This document shows positions 1-6,431 of a stretch of DNA of 36,097 bases, piece by piece (position 1 is the stretch's first letter; every line of letters begins with the position of its first letter). The DNA is from Bacteroidales bacterium UBA3684 (lineage in GTDB: Bacteria > Bacteroidota > Bacteroidia > Bacteroidales > P3): NCBI GenBank assembly GCA_002372855.1, contig DFIZ01000046.1, positions 1-36,097 of the forward strand, given 5' to 3'. Under the pieces are notes generated by a model. The model saw only the letters and a program-made list of their open reading frames with translations. It searched no databases and was not told the origin of the DNA. The translations under genes and the position numbers were made by a program.

Positions 1-32
1 GGAACGATATAAGAAGGGCCGAATCATGTAGC

Positions 33-110
33 AGTTAAGAGTTAGGAGTTATGAGTTAAGAGTTTTTTTTAATTTTTAATTCTTAATTTTTAACTTTTAA
101 TTTTTAATTG
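33..110. repeat. Two adjacent heptamer tandem arrays
   Basis: Positions 33-67 hold about five 7-bp units of the type AGTTAAG, and positions 71-110 hold about five and a half units of the type AATTTTT with single-base variants (AATTCTT, AACTTTT). Together they fill most of the gene-free first 168 bases of the window. No promoter matching the Bacteroidota consensus is clear between them and the first gene. The unit length of 7 is seen directly; any function is unknown. Confidence 0.85.
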
Positions 111-168
111 TTTCACAATTTTTTCGGGGATTGGGCGTTATTGTGGTGTACTTTTTTTTCGATGGCTT

Positions 169-951
169 ATGAATCACGGTAAAGATATCTGCAAGGAGCT
201 GAAGGCGGTGCGGCGAAGCATCGCCGAGGAGAACGGCATCGCATTGGAGATGCCTGAATGCACCTATCAGGGGCCCTGCCGGGGCACCTGTCCGCGCTGC
301 GAGAGCGAGTTGCGCTACCTGGAAAATGCGTTGGCCGAGAGGCTGCGCATGGGCCGGACGGCCAAGGTTGCGGGCATTGCGCTGGCGCTGGCGTCGACGG
401 CCGCCGCCGGGGCGCAGACGAATGAAGAGCTTGGCGTGAAGAACGAGGAATCGGCAGCCGCTGGTGTGGACGCGACGGTTGGCGGGCCGGTGGTTCCGTT
501 GCGGGAGCCGATTGTGGGCAAGCCTGCCGTGATGAGCGCCGGCCTGGCGGCGAATCCGCCGCGGGTGGTGGCGGACTCGGTGAGGGTGACGGGAACGGTG
601 CTGGACGAGCGGTCGAAGGAGGCGTTGCCGTTTGTGAATGTCGTTGTGAGGCAGGACGGGAAGACGGTGGGCGGCGCAACGACGGATTTCGACGGCAATT
701 TCAGTGTTGATTTGCCGAAGGGGCGGTATGATTTCGAAATCAGCTCTGTCGGGTATGCCAGGTATTTGATGAACGACGTGCGCGTGCCGCAGGATTTGCC
801 GCTGAAGCCTATCGAGCTTAAGAGCGGTACCGTTGTGATGGGAGAAATAGAGATTATAGAGGAAAACCTTAATCCTTTGATCGAGTACGATGCCGGGGGT
901 GCGACGCAGAAGATGGAGATTCAGGGGGTGCAGGTGAAGGCGCAGTACTAA
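169..951 (+). CDS. Cys4 N-terminal domain, TM helix and carboxypeptidase-regulatory-like domain protein
   Basis: This 260-residue protein has three parts. Residues 1-60 form a charged, helix-rich segment with C8 and a C31-x5-C37-x3-C41-x2-C44 cluster that could bind a metal or Fe-S cluster. Residues 64-83 (VAGIALALASTAAAGAQ) form a hydrophobic segment that could be a transmembrane anchor or late signal sequence. Residues 140-225 match the carboxypeptidase-regulatory-like beta-sandwich of Bacteroidota exported proteins (VTGTVLDERSKEALPFVNV, then TTDFDGNFSV). The likely topology is cytoplasmic cysteines and a periplasmic sandwich. From memory, this N-terminal cysteine region recurs in Bacteroidota proteins, but I cannot name a characterised member. 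The next gene on the same strand is a radical SAM enzyme, so functional pairing is possible. The start ATG at 169 is the only one that keeps the cysteine domain. Domain calls are good; role unknown. Confidence 0.8.
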   Translation: MNHGKDICKELKAVRRSIAEENGIALEMPECTYQGPCRGTCPRCESELRYLENALAERLRMGRTAKVAGIALALASTAAAGAQTNEELGVKNEESAAAGVDATVGGPVVPLREPIVGKPAVMSAGLAANPPRVVADSVRVTGTVLDERSKEALPFVNVVVRQDGKTVGGATTDFDGNFSVDLPKGRYDFEISSVGYARYLMNDVRVPQDLPLKPIELKSGTVVMGEIEIIEENLNPLIEYDAGGATQKMEIQGVQVKAQY

Positions 952-992
952 AATGAGAAATGAGAAATGAGAAATGAGAAATGAAAAATGAG
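951..992. repeat. Heptamer array, 6 units of AAATGAG
   Basis: Six consecutive 7-bp units (AAATGAG, one reading AAATGAA) begin at the last base of the preceding stop codon. The array occupies the first part of the gap before the radical SAM gene. Confidence 0.9.
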
Positions 993-1040
993 AGTAATTA
1001 GCCTTTCATTGGCCTGCGTAGCCTTTGAAAAATTAGAGTC

Positions 1041-1088
1041 ATTCGCCGTTAAATAAAAGTTATTCGCCGTTAAATAAAAGTTATTCGC
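1041..1088. repeat. 21-bp direct repeat (3 x 7), 2.3 copies
   Basis: Two identical copies of a 21-bp sequence starting ATTCGCCGTTAAATAAAAG lie at 1041-1061 and 1062-1082, followed by a partial copy (ATTCGC) that runs to 1088, two bases before the radical SAM start codon. The 21-bp unit is a multiple of the heptamer period found elsewhere in the window. Confidence 0.9.
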
Positions 1089-1090
1089 AG

Positions 1091-1711
1091 ATGGAAGCAG
1101 TACCGTTCATAGGCATCGACCGTCACCGCTTGGGTGTCGACGGGGTGGGGGTGACCACGCTGGCGGCGTTCCACGGGTGTCCGCTGCGTTGCCGCTACTG
1201 CCTCAACCGTCGCTGCCTGGAGCCTGCCGAGGGGCTGGTGCGCTACACTCCGCAGGAACTCTACGACCGCGTGGGGGTGGACAACCTCTACTTCATCGCC
1301 ACGGGCGGCGGTGTCTGCTTCGGCGGCGGGGAGCCACTGCTGCGGGTGGATTTCCTGGAGGAGTTCAAGGCCCTCTGTGGCCGTGGGTGGAACCTGACGG
1401 CGGAGACGTCGCTGCAGGTGGAGCGCGAGAGCGTGGTGCGTGCCGCCGAGGTGGTGGGCGATTTCATCGTGGACATCAAGGAGGGCAACGCCGCAATCTA
1501 CAAGGCCTATACGGGCGGCGACGCGGCCCGTGCGTGGGGCAACCTGGAGTGGCTGCTGGGACGCATGGGGGCGGAGCATGTACTTGTCCGAGTGCCGCTG
1601 ATTCCGGATTTCAACACCGAGGCCGACTGCGACGCCACGGCCAAGCGTCTGGAGGCCATGGGCGTCACCCGGATAGACCGGTTCGGGTATAGAGTGATGA
1701 GTGATGAGTGA
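1091..1711 (+). CDS. Small radical SAM protein, glycyl-radical-activase-like
   Basis: A 206-residue radical SAM enzyme. The [4Fe-4S]/SAM motif is C30-x3-C34-x2-C37 (HGCPLRCRYC), and the SAM-binding glycine motif GGGEPLL lies near residue 78. The layout (IGIDRHRLG opening, short TIM-type barrel, no SPASM domain) resembles pyruvate-formate-lyase activating enzymes, but no glycyl radical enzyme is encoded nearby. The likely partner is unknown; the upstream Cys4 protein is the closest same-strand gene. The last five codons and the TGA stop lie inside a 7-bp tandem array (1694-1728), so the original C terminus may have been replaced or shortened. The family is clear; the substrate is not. Confidence 0.85.
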   Translation: MEAVPFIGIDRHRLGVDGVGVTTLAAFHGCPLRCRYCLNRRCLEPAEGLVRYTPQELYDRVGVDNLYFIATGGGVCFGGGEPLLRVDFLEEFKALCGRGWNLTAETSLQVERESVVRAAEVVGDFIVDIKEGNAAIYKAYTGGDAARAWGNLEWLLGRMGAEHVLVRVPLIPDFNTEADCDATAKRLEAMGVTRIDRFGYRVMSDE

Positions 1712-1728
1712 TGAGTGATGAGTGGTGA
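1694..1728. repeat. Heptamer array, 5 units of GTGATGA, containing a stop codon
   Basis: Five 7-bp units (GTGATGA, last one GTGGTGA) start inside the 3' end of the radical SAM gene. The gene's final codons and its TGA stop at 1709-1711 are formed by repeat units. Confidence 0.9.
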
Positions 1729-1782
1729 GTGATTGAGTGGCTGAGTTTTTTTTCACGACAACATAGACAACATGGACAACAA

Positions 1783-1805
1783 GCAAACCGCAACATGCGG
1801 TTTGC
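1783..1805. terminator. Hairpin between convergent genes, probable terminator
   Basis: A perfect 10-bp stem (GCAAACCGCA / TGCGGTTTGC) with a 3-base loop lies between the convergent radical SAM and Na/Pi transporter genes. The following sequence is T-rich on the minus strand (TTGTTGTCC) but has no clean U-tract, so efficiency is uncertain. Confidence 0.5.
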
Positions 1806-1839
1806 CTGTGGGTGTGCGACGGTTGTTGTTGTTGTTGTT

Positions 1840-3546
1840 TTATGCTTGCGCGGGTTCCGCAGGCTGGCTGCCGGTGTCCCATTTGGTTTCGAGGGCTTCG
1901 CTGACGTTGATGACGTGGTCGGCGAGCTTTTCGTATAGTGCGTAGAGATTGCTGTAGGCGATGCCGACGTTGTAGTCGTAGCGGTTGGACTTGAGGGCTT
2001 CGAGGTGGTCGTTGCGCAGGCGGTCGCGCAGGTGGTTGATGTCCTGCTCGAGGGCGTGGGCGGTGGCGAAGTCGGCGTGGTCGTAGTCGTGGAGGTTGGC
2101 GTCCATGGTGTCGAGGGCGCGACCGACGAGGGTGCTCATCTGGGAGAGGTTGTCGTTGAGGGCGTCGCTGAAGTGGGCGGCGTCGGCGCGCTTGCTCTGG
2201 CGGACGAGGGCTATGTGGTAGATGTCGTCGCCGATGCTCTCGAGGTTGTCGGAGATGCGTAGCATGGAGGAGATGCGCTGTGAGGTGTGCTGGCTGACGC
2301 CGCCGGTGCCGAGGCGGGTGAGGTAGCGGGTGATTTCCATGTCCATGTTGTCGGTAATCTGCTCGTAGTGGGCTATGCGCTGGAGGGTGTGGTCGAAGTC
2401 GTCCTGGCTCTTGGCGGTGCGCAGGGCGGGGAGGAAGGTGTACATGCGTAGCACACGCTTGGAGAACTCCTCGATTTCGAGTTTGGCGCTCTGCAGGTTG
2501 AGCTCGGCGGTGCTGAGGAGGGTGGGCTCGATGTATTTGAGGCGGAAGGACTCGTCGTCGCCGCTGGCGGGCTTTTCCTTCACCATGTGGTTGACAATCT
2601 TGATGATTTGTGGGATGAAGAAGGCCAGGAGGATGGTGTTGCCGACGTTGAAGACGGTGTGGAAGAGGGTGATGGCCATGGGCATGTCGTGGGGGAAGAT
2701 GCCGAGGATGAAGTTCATGATGGGGTGGAAGAGGATGAGGGTGACGAGGACGCCGACGACGTTGAAGAGCAGGTGGGCACGTGCGGCCTTCTTGCCGGCG
2801 GTGTTGGCCACGACGGCGGCGATGTTGGCGGTGATGGTGGTGCCGATGTTCTGGCCCATGACGAGGGCCATGGCGACGTTGAAGTCGATCCAGTTGTTGT
2901 AGCACATGACGAGGGTGATGGCCATCATGGCCGAGGAGGACTGGACGATGCAGGTGAGCAGGGCGCCGATGGCGACGAAGAGGAGGATGGACCAGAAGCC
3001 GTAGTGGCCGAGGGCGGCGAGGGTCTGGAGGAACTCGGGGTATTCCTTGAGGTCGGGCATGGCGGCCTGCAGGAGGTCCATGCCGACGAGGAGGAGCGCC
3101 AGGCCGATGACGGTCTGGCCGATGGACTGCATGCGGTCGCGCTTGGAGAAGATGAAGAAGAGGCTCACTGCGGCGATGAGCATGGAGAGGGGCAGGCCGC
3201 TGCCGCCGTCGCCGAGGCCGAGGAGGGTGATGATCCAGGCCGTGGCGGTGGTGCCGATGTTGGCGCCCATGATGACGGCTATGGCCCCGGAGAGCGAGAC
3301 CATGCCGGCGTTGACGAGGCTGACGACCATGACGGTGGTGGCCGACGAGCTCTGGATGATGGCGGTGATGGCGGTGCCGGTGAGGATGCCGCTGAGGGGG
3401 TTGCCGGTGAAGTGGCCCAGGATGGTCCTCATGCGAGAGCCGGCGACCTTCTGCAGGCCCTCGCTCATCATTTTCATCGAGAAAAGGAACACGGCCAGCG
3501 CACCGGCGAACTTGATGATAATCAGTAGAATTTCTGTTGCTGTCAT
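1840..3546 (-). CDS. Na+/phosphate cotransporter family protein with PhoU-like tail
   Basis: A 568-residue inner-membrane protein of the NptA/YjbB Na/Pi-cotransporter family. The N-terminal 310 residues hold hydrophobic helices and the paired family signature, first AIIQSSSATTVMVV and later CIVQSSSAMMAITLV, each near a GxNIGTT motif (MGANIGTTATA, MGQNIGTTITA). Residues of about 345-550 are predicted long helices with a PhoU-like pattern, as in other bacterial members. It should use the Na+ gradient to move phosphate or a related solute. The start is the ATG at 3546; the opening MTATEILLIIIKFAGALAVF is a typical first helix. It is a single-gene unit, convergent with the radical SAM gene. Family certain, exact substrate inferred. 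Confidence 0.92.
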   Translation of the reverse strand: MTATEILLIIIKFAGALAVFLFSMKMMSEGLQKVAGSRMRTILGHFTGNPLSGILTGTAITAIIQSSSATTVMVVSLVNAGMVSLSGAIAVIMGANIGTTATAWIITLLGLGDGGSGLPLSMLIAAVSLFFIFSKRDRMQSIGQTVIGLALLLVGMDLLQAAMPDLKEYPEFLQTLAALGHYGFWSILLFVAIGALLTCIVQSSSAMMAITLVMCYNNWIDFNVAMALVMGQNIGTTITANIAAVVANTAGKKAARAHLLFNVVGVLVTLILFHPIMNFILGIFPHDMPMAITLFHTVFNVGNTILLAFFIPQIIKIVNHMVKEKPASGDDESFRLKYIEPTLLSTAELNLQSAKLEIEEFSKRVLRMYTFLPALRTAKSQDDFDHTLQRIAHYEQITDNMDMEITRYLTRLGTGGVSQHTSQRISSMLRISDNLESIGDDIYHIALVRQSKRADAAHFSDALNDNLSQMSTLVGRALDTMDANLHDYDHADFATAHALEQDINHLRDRLRNDHLEALKSNRYDYNVGIAYSNLYALYEKLADHVINVSEALETKWDTGSQPAEPAQA

Positions 3547-3574
3547 AGTAGTTGTTTTTGTTGTTTTACGGCTG

Positions 3575-3600
3575 CAAAAATACCACTATGATGTTACAAA
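3575..3600 (-). promoter_or_regulatory. Weak promoter candidate for the Na/Pi transporter
   Basis: Read on the minus strand, TATTTTTG (3582-3575) matches the Bacteroidota -7 box TAnnTTTG. The nearest upstream TTTG (3600-3597) is only 14 bases away instead of 19-21, so the match is partial. Confidence 0.35.
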
Positions 3601-3652
3601 ACGGTTACGAAATGGTTAAGATATTGTTAAGTTTTTTTCGGTGGATTAGGCT

Positions 3653-3811
3653 CCGCCTGCGGCCGAGGGTTCCCCCGCTACGCGAAATCCTGGAGATCTT
3701 GGAAATTATTTTTCGATTCCATAAGATTTCCAGGATTTGCCTAGGTCATGTAAATCTTGGAAATCCGACAGAATCGATTTCCAGGATTTTCAAGATTTCC
3801 GCCGCAGGCGG
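3653..3811. repeat. 159-bp element with 11-bp perfect terminal inverted repeats
   Basis: The ends CCGCCTGCGGC (3653-3663) and GCCGCAGGCGG (3801-3811) are perfect inverted repeats. The interior holds several 9-bp units of the type AAATCYTGG in both orientations (3685-3702, 3752-3769, and their complements at 3725-3742 and 3776-3802), so the whole could fold on itself. It fills the gap between the Na/Pi transporter and the CDF exporter. No protein is encoded in it. It could be a non-autonomous mobile or REP-like element; no flanking duplication is obvious. Confidence 0.65.
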
Positions 3812-3818
3812 GGAATAA

Positions 3819-4793
3819 TCAGCAGCAGTCGTGGTCGTGGCAGTGGGAGCTGCGGGTCTCGAGTTCGAGGGTGCTGTGGTGGATGCCGAGGGTGTCGAGG
3901 AGGTCCTTGACGCGGTCGGTGACCTCCTCGAGCATCGTGGCTTCGGGGATGACGACGTGGCAGGTGAGGGCGGTCTCGGTGGTGGAGATGGCCCAGATGT
4001 GGATGTGGTGGACGTTGAGGACGCCGTCGAGGGCCTGGATGCGGTTCTGGATGTCGTCGACGTCGTAGCCTTCGGGCACGGCGTCGGTGCTCATGCGGAG
4101 GCTCTCGGAGAGGAGCTCCCAGGTGGAGACGAGGATGACGACGGCGATGACGAGGCCGATGATGGGGTCGACGACGGTCCAGCCGGTGTACTTGATGACC
4201 ACGCCGGAGACGACGACACCGACGGAGACGAGGGTGTCGGCGAGCATGTGGAGGAAGGCGCCGCGGGTGTTGATGTCGTGCTGCTGCTGGCGGCTGAGGG
4301 CCCAGGCGGTGAGGCCGTTGATGACAATGCCCACGGCGGCGGTCCAGATGATGAGGTCTCCGCTGACTTGGCCGGGGTTGAAGAATTTCTGGATGCTCTC
4401 CACGATGATGGCGCCGACGGCGACGAGGAGGATGATGGCGTTGAGGAGCGAGATGAGGACGGAGGCCTTGCGGTGGCCGTAGGTGAAGCGCTTGGTGGCG
4501 TGGCTGGCGGCCAGCTTGAGGGCTATCATGGCCAGCAGGAGGGAGAAGACGTCGCTGAGGTTGTGGCCGGCGTCGGAGAGCAGGCCGAGGGAGTTGCCGA
4601 CGAAGCCCGCAACGGCCTCGACGATGACGAAGAGCAGGTTGAGCGCGACGGCGACGATATAGATGGTGGACAGTTTCTCTATTGCGTGCGCGTGGTGGTG
4701 ATGGTGATGGCCGTGGTGGTCGTGGTGGTCGTGGTGATGGACCGCCGGCATCTTGCCGGCATCATGGTGTTCGTGGTCGTGATGGTGTTCCAT
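3819..4793 (-). CDS. Cation diffusion facilitator (CDF) metal exporter
   Basis: A 324-residue inner-membrane metal/proton antiporter of the CzcD/ZitB-like CDF family, probably exporting Zn2+ or a similar divalent ion. Residues 1-36 are very His-rich (MEHHHDHEHH and a run of six His), typical of metal-sensing tails. Six transmembrane helices follow, with the paired HxxxD-type sites in SDAGHNLSDV (helix 2) and HMLADTLVSVG (helix 5). A cytoplasmic C-terminal domain ends in HCHDHDCC, a further metal-binding tail. The GKMPAV segment at residues 13-18 is encoded by a palindromic CCGGC repeat found elsewhere in the window. The start is the ATG at 4793. Family certain, metal specificity inferred. Confidence 0.93.
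   Translation of the reverse strand: MEHHHDHEHHDAGKMPAVHHHDHHDHHGHHHHHHAHAIEKLSTIYIVAVALNLLFVIVEAVAGFVGNSLGLLSDAGHNLSDVFSLLLAMIALKLAASHATKRFTYGHRKASVLISLLNAIILLVAVGAIIVESIQKFFNPGQVSGDLIIWTAAVGIVINGLTAWALSRQQQHDINTRGAFLHMLADTLVSVGVVVSGVVIKYTGWTVVDPIIGLVIAVVILVSTWELLSESLRMSTDAVPEGYDVDDIQNRIQALDGVLNVHHIHIWAISTTETALTCHVVIPEATMLEEVTDRVKDLLDTLGIHHSTLELETRSSHCHDHDCC
4740..4763. repeat. CCGGC palindrome inside the CDF gene
   Basis: CCGCCGGCATCTTGCCGGC is an inverted repeat of the same family as copies at 16965-16990, 17763-17855 and 32824-32850. Here it encodes AGKMPAV in frame in the His-rich tail of the CDF protein. Confidence 0.7.
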
Positions 4794-4840
4794 AATATTG
4801 ATGTTTTTTTTGTTCTGAATGAGTTTAAAATTTCATTTTG

Positions 4841-4848
4841 CAAAAGTA
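4841..4848 (-). promoter_or_regulatory. -7 box for the CDF exporter gene
   Basis: TACTTTTG on the minus strand matches the TAnnTTTG box exactly and equals the box in front of aspA. No TTTG sits at the expected distance upstream, so only half of the promoter is supported. It lies 48 bases before the CDF start codon. Confidence 0.45.
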
Positions 4849-4900
4849 CGAACTTTTTCTGACATGGGAGTGTCACCATTGCTGGTGAGAGGATTTTTTA

Positions 4901-4935
4901 GTGTTAAGTGTTTAGTGTTAAGTGTTAAGTTTTAA
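4901..4935. repeat. Heptamer array, 5 units of GTGTTAA
   Basis: Five 7-bp units (GTGTTAA, GTGTTTA, GTGTTAA, GTGTTAA, GTTTTAA) lie in the divergent gap 4794-5159 between the CDF gene and the next plus-strand gene. The remainder of that gap (4936-5159) is AT-rich; it probably holds the promoter of the following gene, but I see no full consensus match. Confidence 0.85.
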
Positions 4936-5159
4936 TTATTAGATGTTTAGTGATAAATATTTGGTGCTGGGTTTCTATGCACACATCCGGTGGGCGAGGG
5001 GAAAATGGTGCTTGAGGGGCTTTTAAGGGGGTGTTTTCTGTAGTTAAAAATTGTTAAAAACGATACCCACTTGTAGACTTTTGGCGAAAATGATGTTATA
5101 ATAGTGTATGTGAAAAAAATAAAAAAGGCAAAATAACGTTAATGCAAAAAATAAACACT

Positions 5160-6368
5160 ATGAAAATGAAGAACACATCCTTTGTAGTCCGCTGCTGCAT
5201 GGTGGCGGTGTTGATGGTGTCGGCCATGGGTGCCGCACAGGCACAGAGCGAGCGCGCGACGCTCAAGAAGGCCGAGGGCCTGGTGGCCCAGCGGCAGTAT
5301 GCGTCGGCTTTTGCCATGCTGGACGAGCTGGACCCCGCGAACGACCGTCCAGCGGTGCTGGCCATGAAGGCCGACATCGTGCTGCACTACTTTGCGCAGA
5401 GCATGAACCACATGATTTTCTCGCTGGTGGACCTGAAGAAGGGTGAGAGCCTCGACTCGGTGCGCCGCAACTTCGAGATGGGGGATGCGTTCGCCTTCGA
5501 TGTGGACAGCCTCTCGCGCCGTTTGCTGGCCGCTCATCCCGGCGACCAGTCGTTGCTGGCCACCCATGCTGCCTACCACAAGGCGCTGCTCGACGACTAT
5601 GGCGACGATTTGTGGATGACATACCTTGCGCCCGAATGCAAGGCCCTGTTGCAACAGGCCACGGAGAGCGCCGATGCCTGTTCGCAGATGGGGTATCTCT
5701 ACACCTCGGACGAGGCCACGGCCGACAGCGCGGCCTACTACTTCCGCCGTGCCGTTGCGTTGCAGGACACCCTCTGGGAGGCGCACTACAACCTGGGTGT
5801 GATGGAGTACCAGCTGGGGCACAACGACAAGGCCCTGGCCCACCTAGAGCGTGCCTGGAAGGGCTATCGGGTGCCGCGGCTGAAAGGCGACGCCGCCCGC
5901 GTGATGGCCATCATCTACGACCAGGCGTTGAACAACGCTGCCAAGGCCGAGCGCTACTACCGCCAGGCCGTTGCCGACGACAGCACCGACGTCACCAGCT
6001 GGGGATTCCTGCTGGATTTCCTGCTGCGTCAGCCGTCGGCGCAGGACGATGCACTCCACGTGTTGCGGTCCGGTTGGCATGCGGCTGTGCAAAGCGACGA
6101 TCTGTTTGACGAAACGGGTTATATTATCGGCCGATGCGTGAAGAACGAGAAGGGGAGCATGGCCATCGCGTTCCTGCAGTCGCGTTGCAACGAGGCGAAG
6201 GAGGACTTCGAGCTCGGCATCTGCCACCTCTACCTCTTCCAGCTGATGGAGAGGGGCGGCGAGGCTGTCGCCCATCTACGCAAGGCTATCGAATGTTTCG
6301 AGCGCGACGAGGCCCCGAAGGATTTCCTGAAATGGCTGCGCGATACGCTGGAGGAGGTGGAGAAGTAA
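5160..6368 (+). CDS. Exported TPR-repeat protein
   Basis: A 402-residue protein when started at the ATG at 5160. An upstream in-frame ATG at 5142 would only add six polar residues before the signal peptide. Residues 1-29 form a signal peptide ending in AMGAAQA, followed by QSER. The mature part is all helical, with tetratricopeptide-type helix pairs, for example SAAYYFRRAVALQDTLWEAH followed by YNLGVMEYQLGHNDKALAHL around residues 190-230, and a second set near 250-275 (AAKAERYYRQAVADD). It is probably a periplasmic scaffold protein. It is followed, after a gap made almost wholly of 7-bp repeats, by another exported protein on the same strand. The TPR fold is well supported; the partner is unknown. 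Confidence 0.8.
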   Translation: MKMKNTSFVVRCCMVAVLMVSAMGAAQAQSERATLKKAEGLVAQRQYASAFAMLDELDPANDRPAVLAMKADIVLHYFAQSMNHMIFSLVDLKKGESLDSVRRNFEMGDAFAFDVDSLSRRLLAAHPGDQSLLATHAAYHKALLDDYGDDLWMTYLAPECKALLQQATESADACSQMGYLYTSDEATADSAAYYFRRAVALQDTLWEAHYNLGVMEYQLGHNDKALAHLERAWKGYRVPRLKGDAARVMAIIYDQALNNAAKAERYYRQAVADDSTDVTSWGFLLDFLLRQPSAQDDALHVLRSGWHAAVQSDDLFDETGYIIGRCVKNEKGSMAIAFLQSRCNEAKEDFELGICHLYLFQLMERGGEAVAHLRKAIECFERDEAPKDFLKWLRDTLEEVEK

Positions 6369-6375
6369 GTGGTGA

Positions 6376-6431
6376 GTTTTAAGTTTTAAGTTTTAAGTTT
6401 TAAGTGTTAGGTGTTTAGTGTTAAGTGTTAT
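6376..6431. repeat. Heptamer array, 8 units, ending in a start codon
   Basis: Eight consecutive 7-bp units run from 6376 to 6431: four GTTTTAA, then GTGTTAG, GTGTTTA, GTGTTAA and GTGTTAT. The array fills almost the entire gap between two genes, and its last unit supplies the first two bases of the ATG at 6430-6432. No separate ribosome binding site fits between array and start. Confidence 0.9.

Noticed and set aside
1070..2905. A His/Arg-rich minus-strand frame spanning the radical SAM and transporter region.
   Set aside because: It is an out-of-frame reading of the Na/Pi transporter, continuing across the intergenic repeats; it has no domain and no plausible start.
3831..4862. A plus-strand frame giving an Asp/Glu/Gly-rich protein opposite the CDF exporter.
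   Set aside because: It is a shadow of the His- and Ala-rich CDF gene, which has clear family motifs; the acidic repeats come from the complement of its codons.
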